The notes below the pieces were generated by a model. It did not search any database and was not told the origin of the DNA. It was given only the letters and a program-made list of their open reading frames with translations. This document shows positions 31,682 through 40,175 of a stretch of DNA of 44,554 nt, one piece after another; position 1 is the first letter of the stretch, and each line of letters starts with the position of its first letter. Source of the stretch: Clostridia bacterium. Its GTDB lineage: Bacteria; Bacillota; Clostridia; Oscillospirales; Acutalibacteraceae. The stretch lies in the NCBI GenBank assembly GCA_017623615.1, contig JAGAOT010000017.1, positions 1 to 44,554 of the forward strand, given 5' to 3'. Made by a program: the position numbers and the translations under genes.

Positions 31682-32887
31682 ATGAGTAAATTTAATTTAT
31701 CAAAGCAGAAAATCATTATTCTTGCAGTCAGCGCAGTTGTTGTTATTGCAGGCTCAATCGCAGCGGTTGCTCTGATTAGAAACTTTGACAAAAAAGAAGA
31801 CACAACCACAACCGCAACAGTTCCCAACGTTGAATATGTTGAAGAAACATATTTTGAAACACTTCCCGTTGTTGTTACCGATGCGGACCATTCGGCTGTT
31901 ACCGATGATTCCGGCAACGCGCTGACATCAATCCAGCAGATTGTCAGAACAACAAGAAGAGTTGCAACCAAAACAACAACCAAAAAGAACACGGCGGCAA
32001 CAACCAAAAAGACCGACAGCAACAAATCAACAAGCAAGCTTTCCAACCTTCAGCAGTATTTGAGCCAGAATGCTCTTGCGGGCTATAAATACAGCCCCGA
32101 CGGTTATTATTACACCGACGATAAGGACTGCTGGCAGAAGAATGCAGGCTACAACGAAATCTATGATAACCTTGCACCCGCTGCAGGCATGCCCATCGAC
32201 CAGATTCGTATTCACTTTGATTACGCAGGTAAGGAATGGATGATTCAGTTCTGGAAGGGTCAATACGGCTTCTTGTTTGTCGGTGCTGAAATCGGCGTTT
32301 ATACCGCACCTTTGGGTACATATTCAACAGAGCCCGGTGCCGTTAACCACTTTAACTGCGCTGCGCAGGATGACTGGCTCAAGATTCAGCTTGACTGCTA
32401 CTTCAGCGAAAACGATGACGGTCACTATAAGAAGATTTTCACCAGAAAATATGACTATTACTGGTGGGCAACCGGCTTTGTTCCCGGTCAGCTTACAAAC
32501 TACACAATCCCCAAGACCGAGCTTAAAACAAAGAACAGAATCACATTCAAGTCCACAGCGATGGCAGATGCTTTTGTTAAAGAGCTTCGCAAGTGCGGCT
32601 TTGTGAGAGCTGTCGGCTCTGACCAGCTTGTTGATGACTCCTTCTATCAGAAGGGTGCGGATGTTTGGGTTCTCTGGTCAACAATTTATCACGATGCGTT
32701 TGCCAACATTGCAGATTCCAAGACAACAACCAAACCCACCACAACCAAGAAGCCCACAACAACTCAGGCTCCCACAACAACCACAACCAAGCCTACCACG
32801 ACAGAGGCTCCCACAACAACCACAACCAAGCCTACCACAACAGAGGCTCCCACAACCACAACAACCGTTCCTGTGTCAGATAATTAA
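31682..32887 (+). CDS. DUF4474 domain membrane-anchored protein (copy 3) with Thr/Pro tail
   Basis: 401 aa. N-terminal helix (about 9-30), Thr/Lys-rich linker to ~122, DUF4474 (about 125-335; YYYTDDKDCWQKNAGYN, YAGKEWMIQFWKGQYG, GAEIGVYTAP, HFNCAAQDDWLKIQL, YWWATGFV). It has an added tail (340-401) made of TTTKPTTTEAP-type repeats. Such tails act as glycosylated wall spacers elsewhere. The gene lies 77 bases after copy 2 and has its own GGGAGGAA SD; a tandem duplication followed by divergence is likely. Confidence 0.88.
   Translation: MSKFNLSKQKIIILAVSAVVVIAGSIAAVALIRNFDKKEDTTTTATVPNVEYVEETYFETLPVVVTDADHSAVTDDSGNALTSIQQIVRTTRRVATKTTTKKNTAATTKKTDSNKSTSKLSNLQQYLSQNALAGYKYSPDGYYYTDDKDCWQKNAGYNEIYDNLAPAAGMPIDQIRIHFDYAGKEWMIQFWKGQYGFLFVGAEIGVYTAPLGTYSTEPGAVNHFNCAAQDDWLKIQLDCYFSENDDGHYKKIFTRKYDYYWWATGFVPGQLTNYTIPKTELKTKNRITFKSTAMADAFVKELRKCGFVRAVGSDQLVDDSFYQKGADVWVLWSTIYHDAFANIADSKTTTKPTTTKKPTTTQAPTTTTTKPTTTEAPTTTTTKPTTTEAPTTTTTVPVSDN
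32768..32870 (+). repeat. 39-bp in-frame tandem repeat encoding APTTTTTKPTTTE
   Basis: Two near-identical 39-base units (32768-32806 and 32807-32845, one substitution) and a partial third, preceded by diverged units. The high identity suggests recent expansion by slippage or recombination. Confidence 0.85.
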
Positions 32888-32959
32888 GAATTTCTTAATT
32901 TTTCATTAATTTCACTTAAATTTCTCGTAAAAAAAGGTTCATTTTTGTGGTAAAATGTG

Positions 32960-32988
32960 TTGACAACACGCCTATTATATGTTAATAT
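32960..32988 (+). promoter_or_regulatory. Promoter of the 33040 gene
   Basis: TTGACA (32960-32965), 17-base spacer, TAATAT (32983-32988). Confidence 0.65.
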
Positions 32989-33039
32989 AAATTAACAATT
33001 GTTGCTCTTGCAATAAAATTTGAAAGGAATGGTTCAAAA

Positions 33040-33552
33040 ATGAAAAAAGTACTTGCACTTGCACTTGCTCTTGTTATGGCTTTCTCAATGAGCGCTATGG
33101 CATTCGCAGCAGACGAAACCACCGCTGCTCCCACAACAGCAGCTGCAACATCCGCAGACCTCAGCGTTAAGGACATCCTTAACATGATCATCGACCTCGT
33201 TAAGTCCTCCATGTCACAGTGGGACGCTATCGAGAGCGTTGTTGTTCGCCTTGTTGATTTCGTTGAAAACATCGGCAGCGCAGCAGTTGATAAGGCTGAT
33301 GTTGACGGCGCAGTTGCAGACCTCGAAGCAGCTCTTGCTGACGTTGAGATTCCCGGTCTCTCCGACCTCCTCAACTCACTCAAGGCAGCTATCAAGAAGA
33401 TGTATGCAGGCGAAGTTGCTACAACAGTTGAAGTTACAACTGAAAAGGCTCCCGCTCCCGAAACAGGTTCTTCATCAGTTGGCATCGCTGTTTTCGCAGC
33501 AGTTTCAGTTGCAGCAGCTGCAGCTTATGTTTGCACAAAGAAGAGCAAATAA
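33040..33552 (+). CDS. Exported small surface protein with sortase-like tail
   Basis: 170 aa. Classic signal peptide (MKKVLALALALVMAFSMSA, cleavage near AFA-ADE), a short Ala/Thr stretch, and a predicted helical region (about 45-130, with regular DLEAALADVEIP-type patterns). Then EKAPAPETGSSS, a hydrophobic helix and KKSK. The C-terminal P-E-T-G-S plus helix plus basic tail resembles a cell-wall sorting signal. Codons are strongly biased (many GCA/GTT/CTT) and SD GAAAGG, promoter and terminator are good, so it may be highly expressed. No family recognised. Confidence 0.82.
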   Translation: MKKVLALALALVMAFSMSAMAFAADETTAAPTTAAATSADLSVKDILNMIIDLVKSSMSQWDAIESVVVRLVDFVENIGSAAVDKADVDGAVADLEAALADVEIPGLSDLLNSLKAAIKKMYAGEVATTVEVTTEKAPAPETGSSSVGIAVFAAVSVAAAAAYVCTKKSK

Positions 33553-33606
33553 TTAAGCTTTCGTTTATTTGATTGAATTAGCGCAAGAATTTAATTGAAT
33601 AGCACT

Positions 33607-33641
33607 ACGGCGTATCCGCAAGGATGCGCCGTTTTTGTTTT
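33607..33641 (+). terminator. Terminator of the 33040 gene
   Basis: Stem ACGGCGTATCC (33607-33617) / GGATGCGCCGT (33622-33632) with one wobble and a GCAA tetraloop, then TTTTGTTTT. Confidence 0.85.
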
Positions 33642-33656
33642 GCAAAAGCATATAAA

Positions 33657-33687
33657 ATAAAAAGGGCTGTAAAAAACAGCCCCTTTT
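33657..33687 (-). terminator. Terminator of asnA
   Basis: Minus-strand GGGGCTG / CAGCCC stem with a T-rich loop and a TTTTTATTTT tail. The stem sequence coincides with the MITE terminal-repeat core GGGGCTGT. Confidence 0.75.
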
Positions 33688-33699
33688 GTGTTTATATTA

Positions 33700-34713
33700 T
33701 TACAATATTTCTATGCCGTAGTCCTTGCATTCCTCAAGCATCTCCTGCGGCCAGACCGAAGCCTGAACTTCGCCGATGTGTGCCTTGCGGAGGAAAAACA
33801 TGCATATTCTGGATTGACCGATGCCGCCGCCGATTGAATACGGAAGCTCGCCGTTGAGCAATGACTTGTGGAAAGGCAATTCCTTTCTTTCGGGGCAGCC
33901 TCTTATTTCAAGCTGCCTTGTGAGGGCTTCTTCATCAACTCTGATACCCATTGATGAAAGCTCAAAAGCAATGTCAAGCACGGGGTAGTAAACAACGATG
34001 TCGCCGTTAAGCTCCCAGTCGTCATAGTCGGGCGCTCTGCCGTCGTGGATTTTGCCGCTGTTAAGGGCGCCGCCAATCTTCATAATGAAAACAGCCTTCT
34101 TTTCCCTTGCGATGCGGTTTTCTCTCTCCTTGGGAGTAAGGTCGGGATACATGTCCTCCAGCTCCTGCGTGGTAACAAATGTTATCTTGTCGGGCAGGAA
34201 ATGGCGTTCAACAAAAGCATAGTCATCCGATATGTAGCGTTCGGTGTGCTTAAGCGCTCTGTAAATTGCCTTAACTGCATCCTTGAGGGTTTCTTCCGTT
34301 CTGTCTGCCTTGTCGATATGCTTTTCCCAGTCCCACTGGTCAACAAAAACCGAGTGAATATTGTCAGTATCCTCGTCGCGGCGGATTGCGTTCATGTCGG
34401 TGTAAAGTCCTTCGCCTGCTTCAAAGCCGTATTGTTTGAGGGCAAGCCTTTTCCACTTGGCAAGCGACTGCACTATTTCAACATCGCCCGTTTCAATTCC
34501 CTTAATGTCAAATCTGACGGGGCGTTCAACGCCGTTAAGAGTATCGTTAAGACCCGAATTGGAGTCAACAAACAACGGAGCGGAAACTCTTGTTAAGTTG
34601 AGCTGAATGGCAAGGTCCCTTTCAAAGAAATCCTTAACCTTTTTAATTGCAAGCTGTGTTTGACGCTTGTTAAGAAGCGATTTATAGCCGTCGGGCACAT
34701 AAAGCTTATACAT
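33700..34713 (-). CDS. asnA: Aspartate-ammonia ligase (AsnA-type asparagine synthetase)
   Basis: 337 aa. Motifs of the class II synthetase-like AsnA fold: [30 protein letters not shown], and the C-terminal [16 protein letters not shown]. It makes asparagine from aspartate, ATP and ammonia in the cytoplasm. Start ATG 34713 is chosen because AAAGGAG lies 9 bases upstream; a longer frame to 34743 lacks an SD. Confidence 0.96.
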   Translation of the reverse strand: MYKLYVPDGYKSLLNKRQTQLAIKKVKDFFERDLAIQLNLTRVSAPLFVDSNSGLNDTLNGVERPVRFDIKGIETGDVEIVQSLAKWKRLALKQYGFEAGEGLYTDMNAIRRDEDTDNIHSVFVDQWDWEKHIDKADRTEETLKDAVKAIYRALKHTERYISDDYAFVERHFLPDKITFVTTQELEDMYPDLTPKERENRIAREKKAVFIMKIGGALNSGKIHDGRAPDYDDWELNGDIVVYYPVLDIAFELSSMGIRVDEEALTRQLEIRGCPERKELPFHKSLLNGELPYSIGGGIGQSRICMFFLRKAHIGEVQASVWPQEMLEECKDYGIEIL

Positions 34714-34812
34714 AAGCAAAACTCCTTTGATTATATATACCAATTAAGTATATCATCATCTTTTTGCCATTTCAAGTAAAATTGTTATATTTTATTTCAA
34801 TGTTTTAAAATA

Positions 34813-34841
34813 TTGACACTTAATTTGAATAGATATATAAT
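34813..34841 (+). promoter_or_regulatory. Consensus promoter of alr
   Basis: TTGACA (34813-34818), 17-base spacer, TATAAT (34836-34841): a perfect sigma-A consensus. Confidence 0.85.
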
Positions 34842-34873
34842 ATATTAGTATTTAAATTATGAAAAGGTGCGAA

Positions 34874-36055
34874 ATGAAAAAGTATTTCAGACGAACATGG
34901 GTTGAAATAAACCTTGATGCATTAAAACATAATTATGAAGCGATTGAAAGCCGCCTTTCGCCCGGGTGCGAAATAATGGCGGTTGTTAAGGCGGATGCCT
35001 ACGGCCACGGTGTTGAAAACTCCGTTAAGGAATTTTCTGCGTGCGGCTGCCGCCGCTTTGCCGTTTCCAATTTGGAGGAGGCATATCAGGTGCGCTCGGT
35101 CAATGCCGATTGCTCAATCCTCATTCTCGGCTACACTCCGCCAGAATACGCCGAATCGCTTGCGGTCAACAATATTTCTCAGGCTGTTTTCGACAGCGAG
35201 TATGCTGCCCGACTTTCCGAATACGCACAAAAAAGCGGCGTGCAGGTGAGCATTCACATAAAGGTTGACACGGGCATGAGCCGCCTTGGCTTTGTCTATC
35301 ACGACGACATGGAGGATTCCGCCGCCGTTGACGAAATTGCCGACGCCTGCAGACTGCCTGCGCTTTATCCTGAGGGAATCTTCACTCATTTCGCTTCCGC
35401 AGACGAAGAAAACGGCAGAGTTTTCACCACCCTGCAATACACCTTGTTTACCAATCTTATAAAAGCACTTGAATTTGAGGGAATAAGCTTCCCTCTGCAC
35501 CATTGCTGCAACTCCGCCGCAACGGTGCTTTATCCCGAAATGCACATGAATCTTGTGCGCCCGGGCATTATCCTCTACGGGCTTATGCCGTCGGATTTTC
35601 TTAACGGCGAAATCGAGCTGCAACCCGCATTGAAGATGAAAACGGTTGTTTCAATGGTTAAAACCATTCCCGCGGGCACTCCCGTCAGCTACGGACGCAC
35701 CTATTCATCCGAAAAGGATATCAAAATTGCAACAGTTCCCATCGGTTATGCGGACGGATACATGCGCTCCCTTTCAGGCAACGCGCAAATGAAAATCGGC
35801 GACACGCTTGTGCCCGTTGTGGGCAGAATTTGCATGGACCAATGTATGCTTGATGTTTCCGAAATAGAGGATATTTCCGAGGGTGCAACGGTTACTGTTT
35901 TTGACAGCAAGCCTTCAAGCCCGCTGTCGGTTGCCGTGCTTGCCCAAAAGGCGTCTACGATAAACTATGAGCTTATCTGCGGCATCAACAAGCGCGTGCC
36001 GAGAGTTTACAGACGTCAGAAAGAAATTGAAGCAATCGCAGACTATATGAAATAA
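34874..36055 (+). CDS. alr: Alanine racemase
   Basis: 393 aa. PLP lysine Lys39 in VVKADAYGHG; also HIKVDTGMSRLGF, the phosphate-contact GYADGYMRS region, and CMDQCMLDV. Provides D-alanine for peptidoglycan. ATG 34874 sits 6 bases after AAAAGGTG; an in-frame ATG at 34859 has no SD. Single-gene unit with a consensus promoter and terminator. Confidence 0.96.
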   Translation: MKKYFRRTWVEINLDALKHNYEAIESRLSPGCEIMAVVKADAYGHGVENSVKEFSACGCRRFAVSNLEEAYQVRSVNADCSILILGYTPPEYAESLAVNNISQAVFDSEYAARLSEYAQKSGVQVSIHIKVDTGMSRLGFVYHDDMEDSAAVDEIADACRLPALYPEGIFTHFASADEENGRVFTTLQYTLFTNLIKALEFEGISFPLHHCCNSAATVLYPEMHMNLVRPGIILYGLMPSDFLNGEIELQPALKMKTVVSMVKTIPAGTPVSYGRTYSSEKDIKIATVPIGYADGYMRSLSGNAQMKIGDTLVPVVGRICMDQCMLDVSEIEDISEGATVTVFDSKPSSPLSVAVLAQKASTINYELICGINKRVPRVYRRQKEIEAIADYMK

Positions 36056-36062
36056 TAAAAAG

Positions 36063-36099
36063 AGCGGTTTGCAGGGGTAATCCTTTGCAGACCGCTTTT
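36063..36099. terminator. Bidirectional terminator between alr and PHP gene
   Basis: AGCGGTTTGCA (36063-36073) pairs with TGCAGACCGCT (36086-36096), one wobble, then TTTTA; A-rich on the other side. Confidence 0.8.
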
Positions 36100-36104
36100 A
36101 CTTG

Positions 36105-36944
36105 TTATATTCTTTCTTTCATTTTTTCAAGAACGGAATACGGAATTTTCATGTTGCCAAGCCCCGTGCCGATGCTGATATGGGGCTTCATTGCGGCGTG
36201 GAAATCCGTGCCGCCCGATATCATGAGCCCAAGCTCGCTTGCCAATGCCTGATATTTTTCCTGCATTTCGGGGGTGTAGTCGGTGTAATATCCCTCAAGC
36301 CCGCAAAGCCCGTAGCCTTTAAGCTCAAGCAGAAAATCCCTCAATTCATCGTCGGGAAGCTTGGTCAGGTGCGGGTGGGCAAGAAAAGAAATACCGCCGC
36401 ATTTTGAAATAAGCTCAACAGCATCGCGCGCGGTGAGCCTTTGCTTTTCGCAATAGGCGTATTTCCCCACGGACATGTATTTATCGAAGCCCTCTTTGAC
36501 GGATTCGGTGTAGCCCTTGTCCATAAGCACGCGGGCAAAATGCGCTCTGCCAACGAAATTGTTGGGCGCGAGAGCACGCACTTCTTCCAAAGTAATATCG
36601 AAACCAAGCTCGTTAAGCCGAGCGGTTGTCACATGGTTGCGTTCTATTCTCAAATCAACAACCTCTTTGAGCATCTGCTTCAAATCAGGGTTGTTATAAT
36701 CAATAAAATATCCGAGAATATGTGTTTCCGTTTTCGATTGAACGGAAAATTCAATGGCGGGGATAACCTCAACGCCGATTTTTTTGCCCTCTGCAATGGC
36801 TTCGGGCAAACCGTCAACCGTATCATGGTCGGAAAGAGCAATGGCGGCAAGTCCCGCTTTTTTTGCCTCGCGAACAACCTCGGCGGGGGTCATTGAGCCG
36901 TCGGATTTAAGCGAATGCGTGTGCAAATCGATATATTTTTCCAT
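36105..36944 (-). CDS. PHP-domain metal-dependent phosphoesterase
   Basis: 279 aa. Metal ligand motifs DLHTHSLKSDGSMTP (HxH), LSDHDTVDGL, AIEFSV, LAHPHL and GGTDFH appear in the canonical PHP order. It resembles the YciV/TrpH group, which hydrolyses 3',5'-nucleoside bisphosphates or trims RNA 5' ends; the exact substrate is inferred. Start ATG 36944 (MEKYIDLHTH) is taken because the family begins here; the upstream extension to 36983 is atypical. Confidence 0.9.
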   Translation of the reverse strand: MEKYIDLHTHSLKSDGSMTPAEVVREAKKAGLAAIALSDHDTVDGLPEAIAEGKKIGVEVIPAIEFSVQSKTETHILGYFIDYNNPDLKQMLKEVVDLRIERNHVTTARLNELGFDITLEEVRALAPNNFVGRAHFARVLMDKGYTESVKEGFDKYMSVGKYAYCEKQRLTARDAVELISKCGGISFLAHPHLTKLPDDELRDFLLELKGYGLCGLEGYYTDYTPEMQEKYQALASELGLMISGGTDFHAAMKPHISIGTGLGNMKIPYSVLEKMKERI

Positions 36945-36967
36945 GGTTTCACTTCTTATATAACAAA

Positions 36968-36983
36968 TTGTGCCGGTGCACAA
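36968..36983. promoter_or_regulatory. Palindrome in the leader of the PHP gene, possible operator
   Basis: TTGTGC-CGGT-GCACAA, perfect 6-base arms, 24 bases upstream of the PHP start and between the divergent PHP and uxuA transcription units. Function is inferred from position only. Confidence 0.3.
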
Positions 36984-37071
36984 GAATTATATTACTCCAA
37001 AAAGAGCTTTTGTCAATCGCCTTTTGTGCATTTGCCCACAAATATTTACTGTTATTTCAATAATATTTACA

Positions 37072-37100
37072 TTGATATTGCAGAAAAACCGTGATATAAT
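37072..37100 (+). promoter_or_regulatory. uxuA promoter
   Basis: TTGATA (37072-37077), 17-base spacer, extended -10 TGATATAAT ending at 37100. Confidence 0.8.
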
Positions 37101-37148
37101 TATTCTGTAAAAGAATGCCGTTAAATTAAGGCGCAGGAGGTAAAATCC

Positions 37149-38201
37149 ATGAAAATGTCATTCCGCTGGTATGGCGAGTCCGACCCGATTTCGCTCGAAT
37201 ATATCCGCCAGATTCCCAACATGAGAAGCATCGTCAGCGCGGTTTACGATGTTAAGCCCGGTGAGGTATGGCCCGAAGAAAGCCTTGCAAAAATGAAAAA
37301 GCAGTGCGAGGATAACGGGCTTGTTTTTGACGTTGTTGAGTCAATCCCCGTTCATGAGGATATCAAGCTCGGAAGAGGAGAGGTTGACAAGCTTATCGAT
37401 GTTTACTGCGAAAACATCCGCCGCTGTGCAAAATACGGTGTTAAGTGCGTAACATATAATTTCATGCCCGTTTTCGACTGGACACGCACCCAGCTTGATA
37501 AAAAGGCTCCCGACGGCTCAACAAGCCTTGTTATGTATTGGGAGCAGATGAAGGGTCTTGACCCCTTGAAGGACGATATCCACCTGCCCGGCTGGGATTC
37601 AAGCTATACTCAGGATGAGGTCAGAGAGCTTATCAATGCTTACGGCGAAATCGGTGAAGAGGGTCTGTGGGCTAACCTTGAACGCTTCCTTAAAAAGGTT
37701 ATTCCCGTTGCGGAGGAATGCGATGTGCGCATGGCAATCCACCCCGATGACCCCCCGTATCCCATTTTCGGCTTGCCCAGAATTATAACCAACGAGGCAA
37801 ATCTTGACAGAATGCTTGCCATTGTTGACTCCCCCGCAAACAGCCTTTGCCTTTGCACGGGCTCGCTCGGCTGCGCGGCTTCAAACGATGTTGTTGCAAT
37901 GGTGCGTAAATACAGCGCGATGGACAGAATCGCCTTTATGCACATGAGGAATATCCTCATCATACCTGACGGCAGCTTTGAGGAGAGCGGTCACCTTTCA
38001 ACCTGCGGCAGCCTTGATATGTATGAGATTACAAAGGCTCTTGTTGAAACGGGCTTTGACGGCTATGTCAGACCCGACCACGGCAGAATGGTATGGGGCG
38101 AAACCGGCAAGCCCGGCTACGGACTTTATGACCGCGCACTCGGTGCAACCTATATTAACGGACTTTTTGAGGCTTGCGAGAAAGCAATTCGCAATGCTTA
38201 A
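37149..38201 (+). CDS. uxuA: D-mannonate dehydratase
   Basis: 350 aa, the normal UxuA length. Family landmarks: [21 protein letters not shown] start, [37 protein letters not shown], and HMRN and [11 protein letters not shown] near the end. Converts D-mannonate to 2-keto-3-deoxygluconate (KDG). A strong CAGGAGG SD precedes the ATG. First gene of a hexuronate catabolic set with kdgA and kdgK; uxaC and uxuB are not in the window. Confidence 0.97.
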   Translation: MKMSFRWYGESDPISLEYIRQIPNMRSIVSAVYDVKPGEVWPEESLAKMKKQCEDNGLVFDVVESIPVHEDIKLGRGEVDKLIDVYCENIRRCAKYGVKCVTYNFMPVFDWTRTQLDKKAPDGSTSLVMYWEQMKGLDPLKDDIHLPGWDSSYTQDEVRELINAYGEIGEEGLWANLERFLKKVIPVAEECDVRMAIHPDDPPYPIFGLPRIITNEANLDRMLAIVDSPANSLCLCTGSLGCAASNDVVAMVRKYSAMDRIAFMHMRNILIIPDGSFEESGHLSTCGSLDMYEITKALVETGFDGYVRPDHGRMVWGETGKPGYGLYDRALGATYINGLFEACEKAIRNA

Positions 38202-38217
38202 TGAGCAATTTAAGGCA

Positions 38218-38428
38218 GGGGCGGATATTATCCGCCCGAAAATCAAACAGAATTCTAAACGGGCTATTCGTGAATCGCCCCTACGTTAAAAATTCGAATT
38301 AGCATGTAGGGGACGGCGTCCTCGACGTCCCGTGTATAATCGGTCATAGGCGGAGCCTATCCGAAACTTTTCACTATTCACTATTCATTTTTCACTTAAA
38401 AGGGTCGATGTGTGCATCGCCCCCTACT
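38218..38428. repeat. Cluster of palindromic intergenic repeats between uxuA and kdgA
   Basis: Several GC-rich palindromes lie side by side: GGGCGGATA-T-TATCCGCCC (38219-38237), GGGCTATTC/GAATCGCCC (38261-38280), GGGACG/CGTCCC (38310-38334) and CGATG-TGTG-CATCG. They are punctuated by CCCCTAC at 38278 and 38421 and its complement GTAGGGG at 38306, giving inverted ends. A TTCACTATTCACTATTCA stretch lies between. No ORF. It looks like remnants of small non-autonomous repeat units inserted within the operon. Confidence 0.7.
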
Positions 38429-38448
38429 ATCATACGGAGGAATATGCC

Positions 38449-39090
38449 ATGAATCAGATTTCAGAAAAAATAATGTCAATCGGCGTTGTGCCGGTAATAA
38501 AGCTCAACAATCCCGAAAGGGATTCCGTTGCTCTCGCAAAGGCTCTTGTTGAGGGCGGTGTTCCCGTTGCGGAGGTAACCTTCCGTGCGGCGGGTGCAGC
38601 AACCGCAATCAAGCTCATGAGCGAAAACGTGCCCGAAATGCTCGTTGGTGCAGGCACCGTTCTCACAACCGCGCAGGTTGATGAAGCAATCGCAGCGGGC
38701 GCAAAGTTCATCGTAACTCCCGGTCTTGACGAAGAAATCGTTAAGTATTGTCAGAGCAAGAATGTGCCCATCTATGCGGGCTGCACAACCCCCACAGATT
38801 ACCACACAGCCTACAGACTCGGTCTTGACGTGCTCAAATTCTTCCCTGCGGAGCAGAGCGGCGGTCTTGCAAAAATAAAGGCAATGAGCGCACCGTTCCC
38901 GATGTTCAAGGTTATGCCCACGGGCGGCATTTCGCTCAAAAACCTCGGTGAATACCTTTCATGCCCCGTTATTGCGGCATGCGGCGGCTCATACATGGTA
39001 ACAGCCGACCTTATCGACAATCAGAAATGGGACGAAATTATCGACCTTTGCAAGCAGTCTATCGAAATTGTCAAGGAGGCAAGAAAATAA
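38449..39090 (+). CDS. kdgA: KDPG aldolase (2-dehydro-3-deoxyphosphogluconate aldolase)
   Basis: 213 aa. Glu42 (AEVTFR) and the Schiff-base Lys130 (LDVLKFFPAE) are in place, with GAGTVLT, FIVTPG and PTGGI phosphate-binding loops. Splits KDPG to pyruvate and glyceraldehyde-3-phosphate. Start ATG 38449 lies 8 bases after CGGAGG. Overlaps kdgK by one base (TAATG), so the pair is coupled. Confidence 0.96.
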   Translation: MNQISEKIMSIGVVPVIKLNNPERDSVALAKALVEGGVPVAEVTFRAAGAATAIKLMSENVPEMLVGAGTVLTTAQVDEAIAAGAKFIVTPGLDEEIVKYCQSKNVPIYAGCTTPTDYHTAYRLGLDVLKFFPAEQSGGLAKIKAMSAPFPMFKVMPTGGISLKNLGEYLSCPVIAACGGSYMVTADLIDNQKWDEIIDLCKQSIEIVKEARK

Positions 39091-40112
39091 TGGCAAAAGT
39101 TGTTACATTCGGCGAAATTATGCTTCGCCTTGCACCCAACGGATATTACCGTTTCTTCCAGGATGACCAGCTTCAGGCTACCTTTGGCGGCGGCGAGGCA
39201 AACGTTGCGGTTTCTCTTGCAAACTACGGCATGGAGTCTGTTTATGTTACAAAGCTCCCCGCTCACGCGATAGGTCAGGCGGCGGTTAATTCGCTTCGCT
39301 ATTTCGGCGTTGACACAAGCAAGATTGTTCGCGGCGGCGACAGAGTAGGCATTTATTTCCTTGAAAAAGGTGCTTCCCAGAGAGGCAGCGTTTGCATTTA
39401 TGACCGCGCTCATTCCGCAATTCAGGAGGCTGACCCCGCAGATTTTGACTGGGATGCAATCTTTGACGGCGCGGATTGGTTCCACTTTACGGGCATTACT
39501 CCCGCTTTGGGCGCAAACCTTGTTGAAATTTGCAAGCAGGCTTGCATCGCAGCAAAGGCAAAGGGAATCAAGATTTCCTGCGACCTTAACTACCGCGGCA
39601 AGCTTTGGACAAGAGCCGAAGCAAGAGAGGCTATGAGCGAGCTTTGCAAATATGTTGATGTTTGCATTTCCAACGAAGAGGATGCAAAGGACGTTTTTGG
39701 CATCGAGGCTGAAAACACCGATATTTACGGCGGCAAGCTCAACAAAGAGGGCTACAAGTCCGTTGCAAAGCAGCTTGCGGACAAGTTCGGCTTTGAAAAG
39801 GTTGCAATCACTTTGCGCACCTCTATTTCCGCCAGCGACAATGACTGGGCAGGCATGCTCTATGACGGCGAGAACTATTGCTTCTCAAAGGAATATCACC
39901 TGCGCATAGTTGACAGAGTCGGCGGCGGCGACAGCTTTGGCGGCGGACTTATTTACGCTCTTTTGAGCGGCAAGGATACACAGGGCGCAATCGAATTTGC
40001 GGTTGCAGCATCCGCTCTTAAGCACTCCATTGAGGGCGACTTCAACAGAATCGGCGTTGCAGAGGTTGAAAAGCTTGCGGGCGGCGACGGCTCGGGCAGA
40101 GTTCAGCGATAA
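39090..40112 (+). CDS. kdgK: 2-keto-3-deoxygluconate kinase (PfkB family)
   Basis: 340 aa. PfkB/ribokinase signatures: N-terminal FGGGEANVAVSLANYG and C-terminal VDRVGGGDSFGGGLIYALL with the catalytic Asp. Context with uxuA and kdgA identifies the substrate as KDG, phosphorylated to KDPG. A long in-frame extension back to 38961 lies inside kdgA and is rejected; ATG 39090 has AAGGAGG 11 bases upstream. Confidence 0.95.
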   Translation: MAKVVTFGEIMLRLAPNGYYRFFQDDQLQATFGGGEANVAVSLANYGMESVYVTKLPAHAIGQAAVNSLRYFGVDTSKIVRGGDRVGIYFLEKGASQRGSVCIYDRAHSAIQEADPADFDWDAIFDGADWFHFTGITPALGANLVEICKQACIAAKAKGIKISCDLNYRGKLWTRAEAREAMSELCKYVDVCISNEEDAKDVFGIEAENTDIYGGKLNKEGYKSVAKQLADKFGFEKVAITLRTSISASDNDWAGMLYDGENYCFSKEYHLRIVDRVGGGDSFGGGLIYALLSGKDTQGAIEFAVAASALKHSIEGDFNRIGVAEVEKLAGGDGSGRVQR

Positions 40113-40139
40113 TGTTCATCAAACGTTTACACGCAATGC

Positions 40140-40168
40140 TTGATTTTGGGTGAATGTTATGATAGAAT
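40140..40168 (+). promoter_or_regulatory. Candidate promoter of the MltG-like gene
   Basis: TTGATT (40140-40145), 17-base spacer, TAGAAT (40163-40168). The expected transcription start would fall at or next to the ATG at 40176. Confidence 0.5.
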
Positions 40169-40175
40169 TGCGTTT

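Noticed and set aside
32700-32880. CRISPR-like repeats.
   Set aside because: The repeats are contiguous, in frame and encode a Thr/Pro tail; there are no unique spacers.
32882-32900. AT-rich palindrome after the third DUF4474 gene as a terminator.
   Set aside because: Arms are A/T only with almost no loop, so a stable terminator hairpin is unlikely.
38961-39089. 43-codon N-terminal extension of the KDG kinase.
   Set aside because: It overlaps the end of the aldolase gene out of frame; the PfkB domain starts at 39090.
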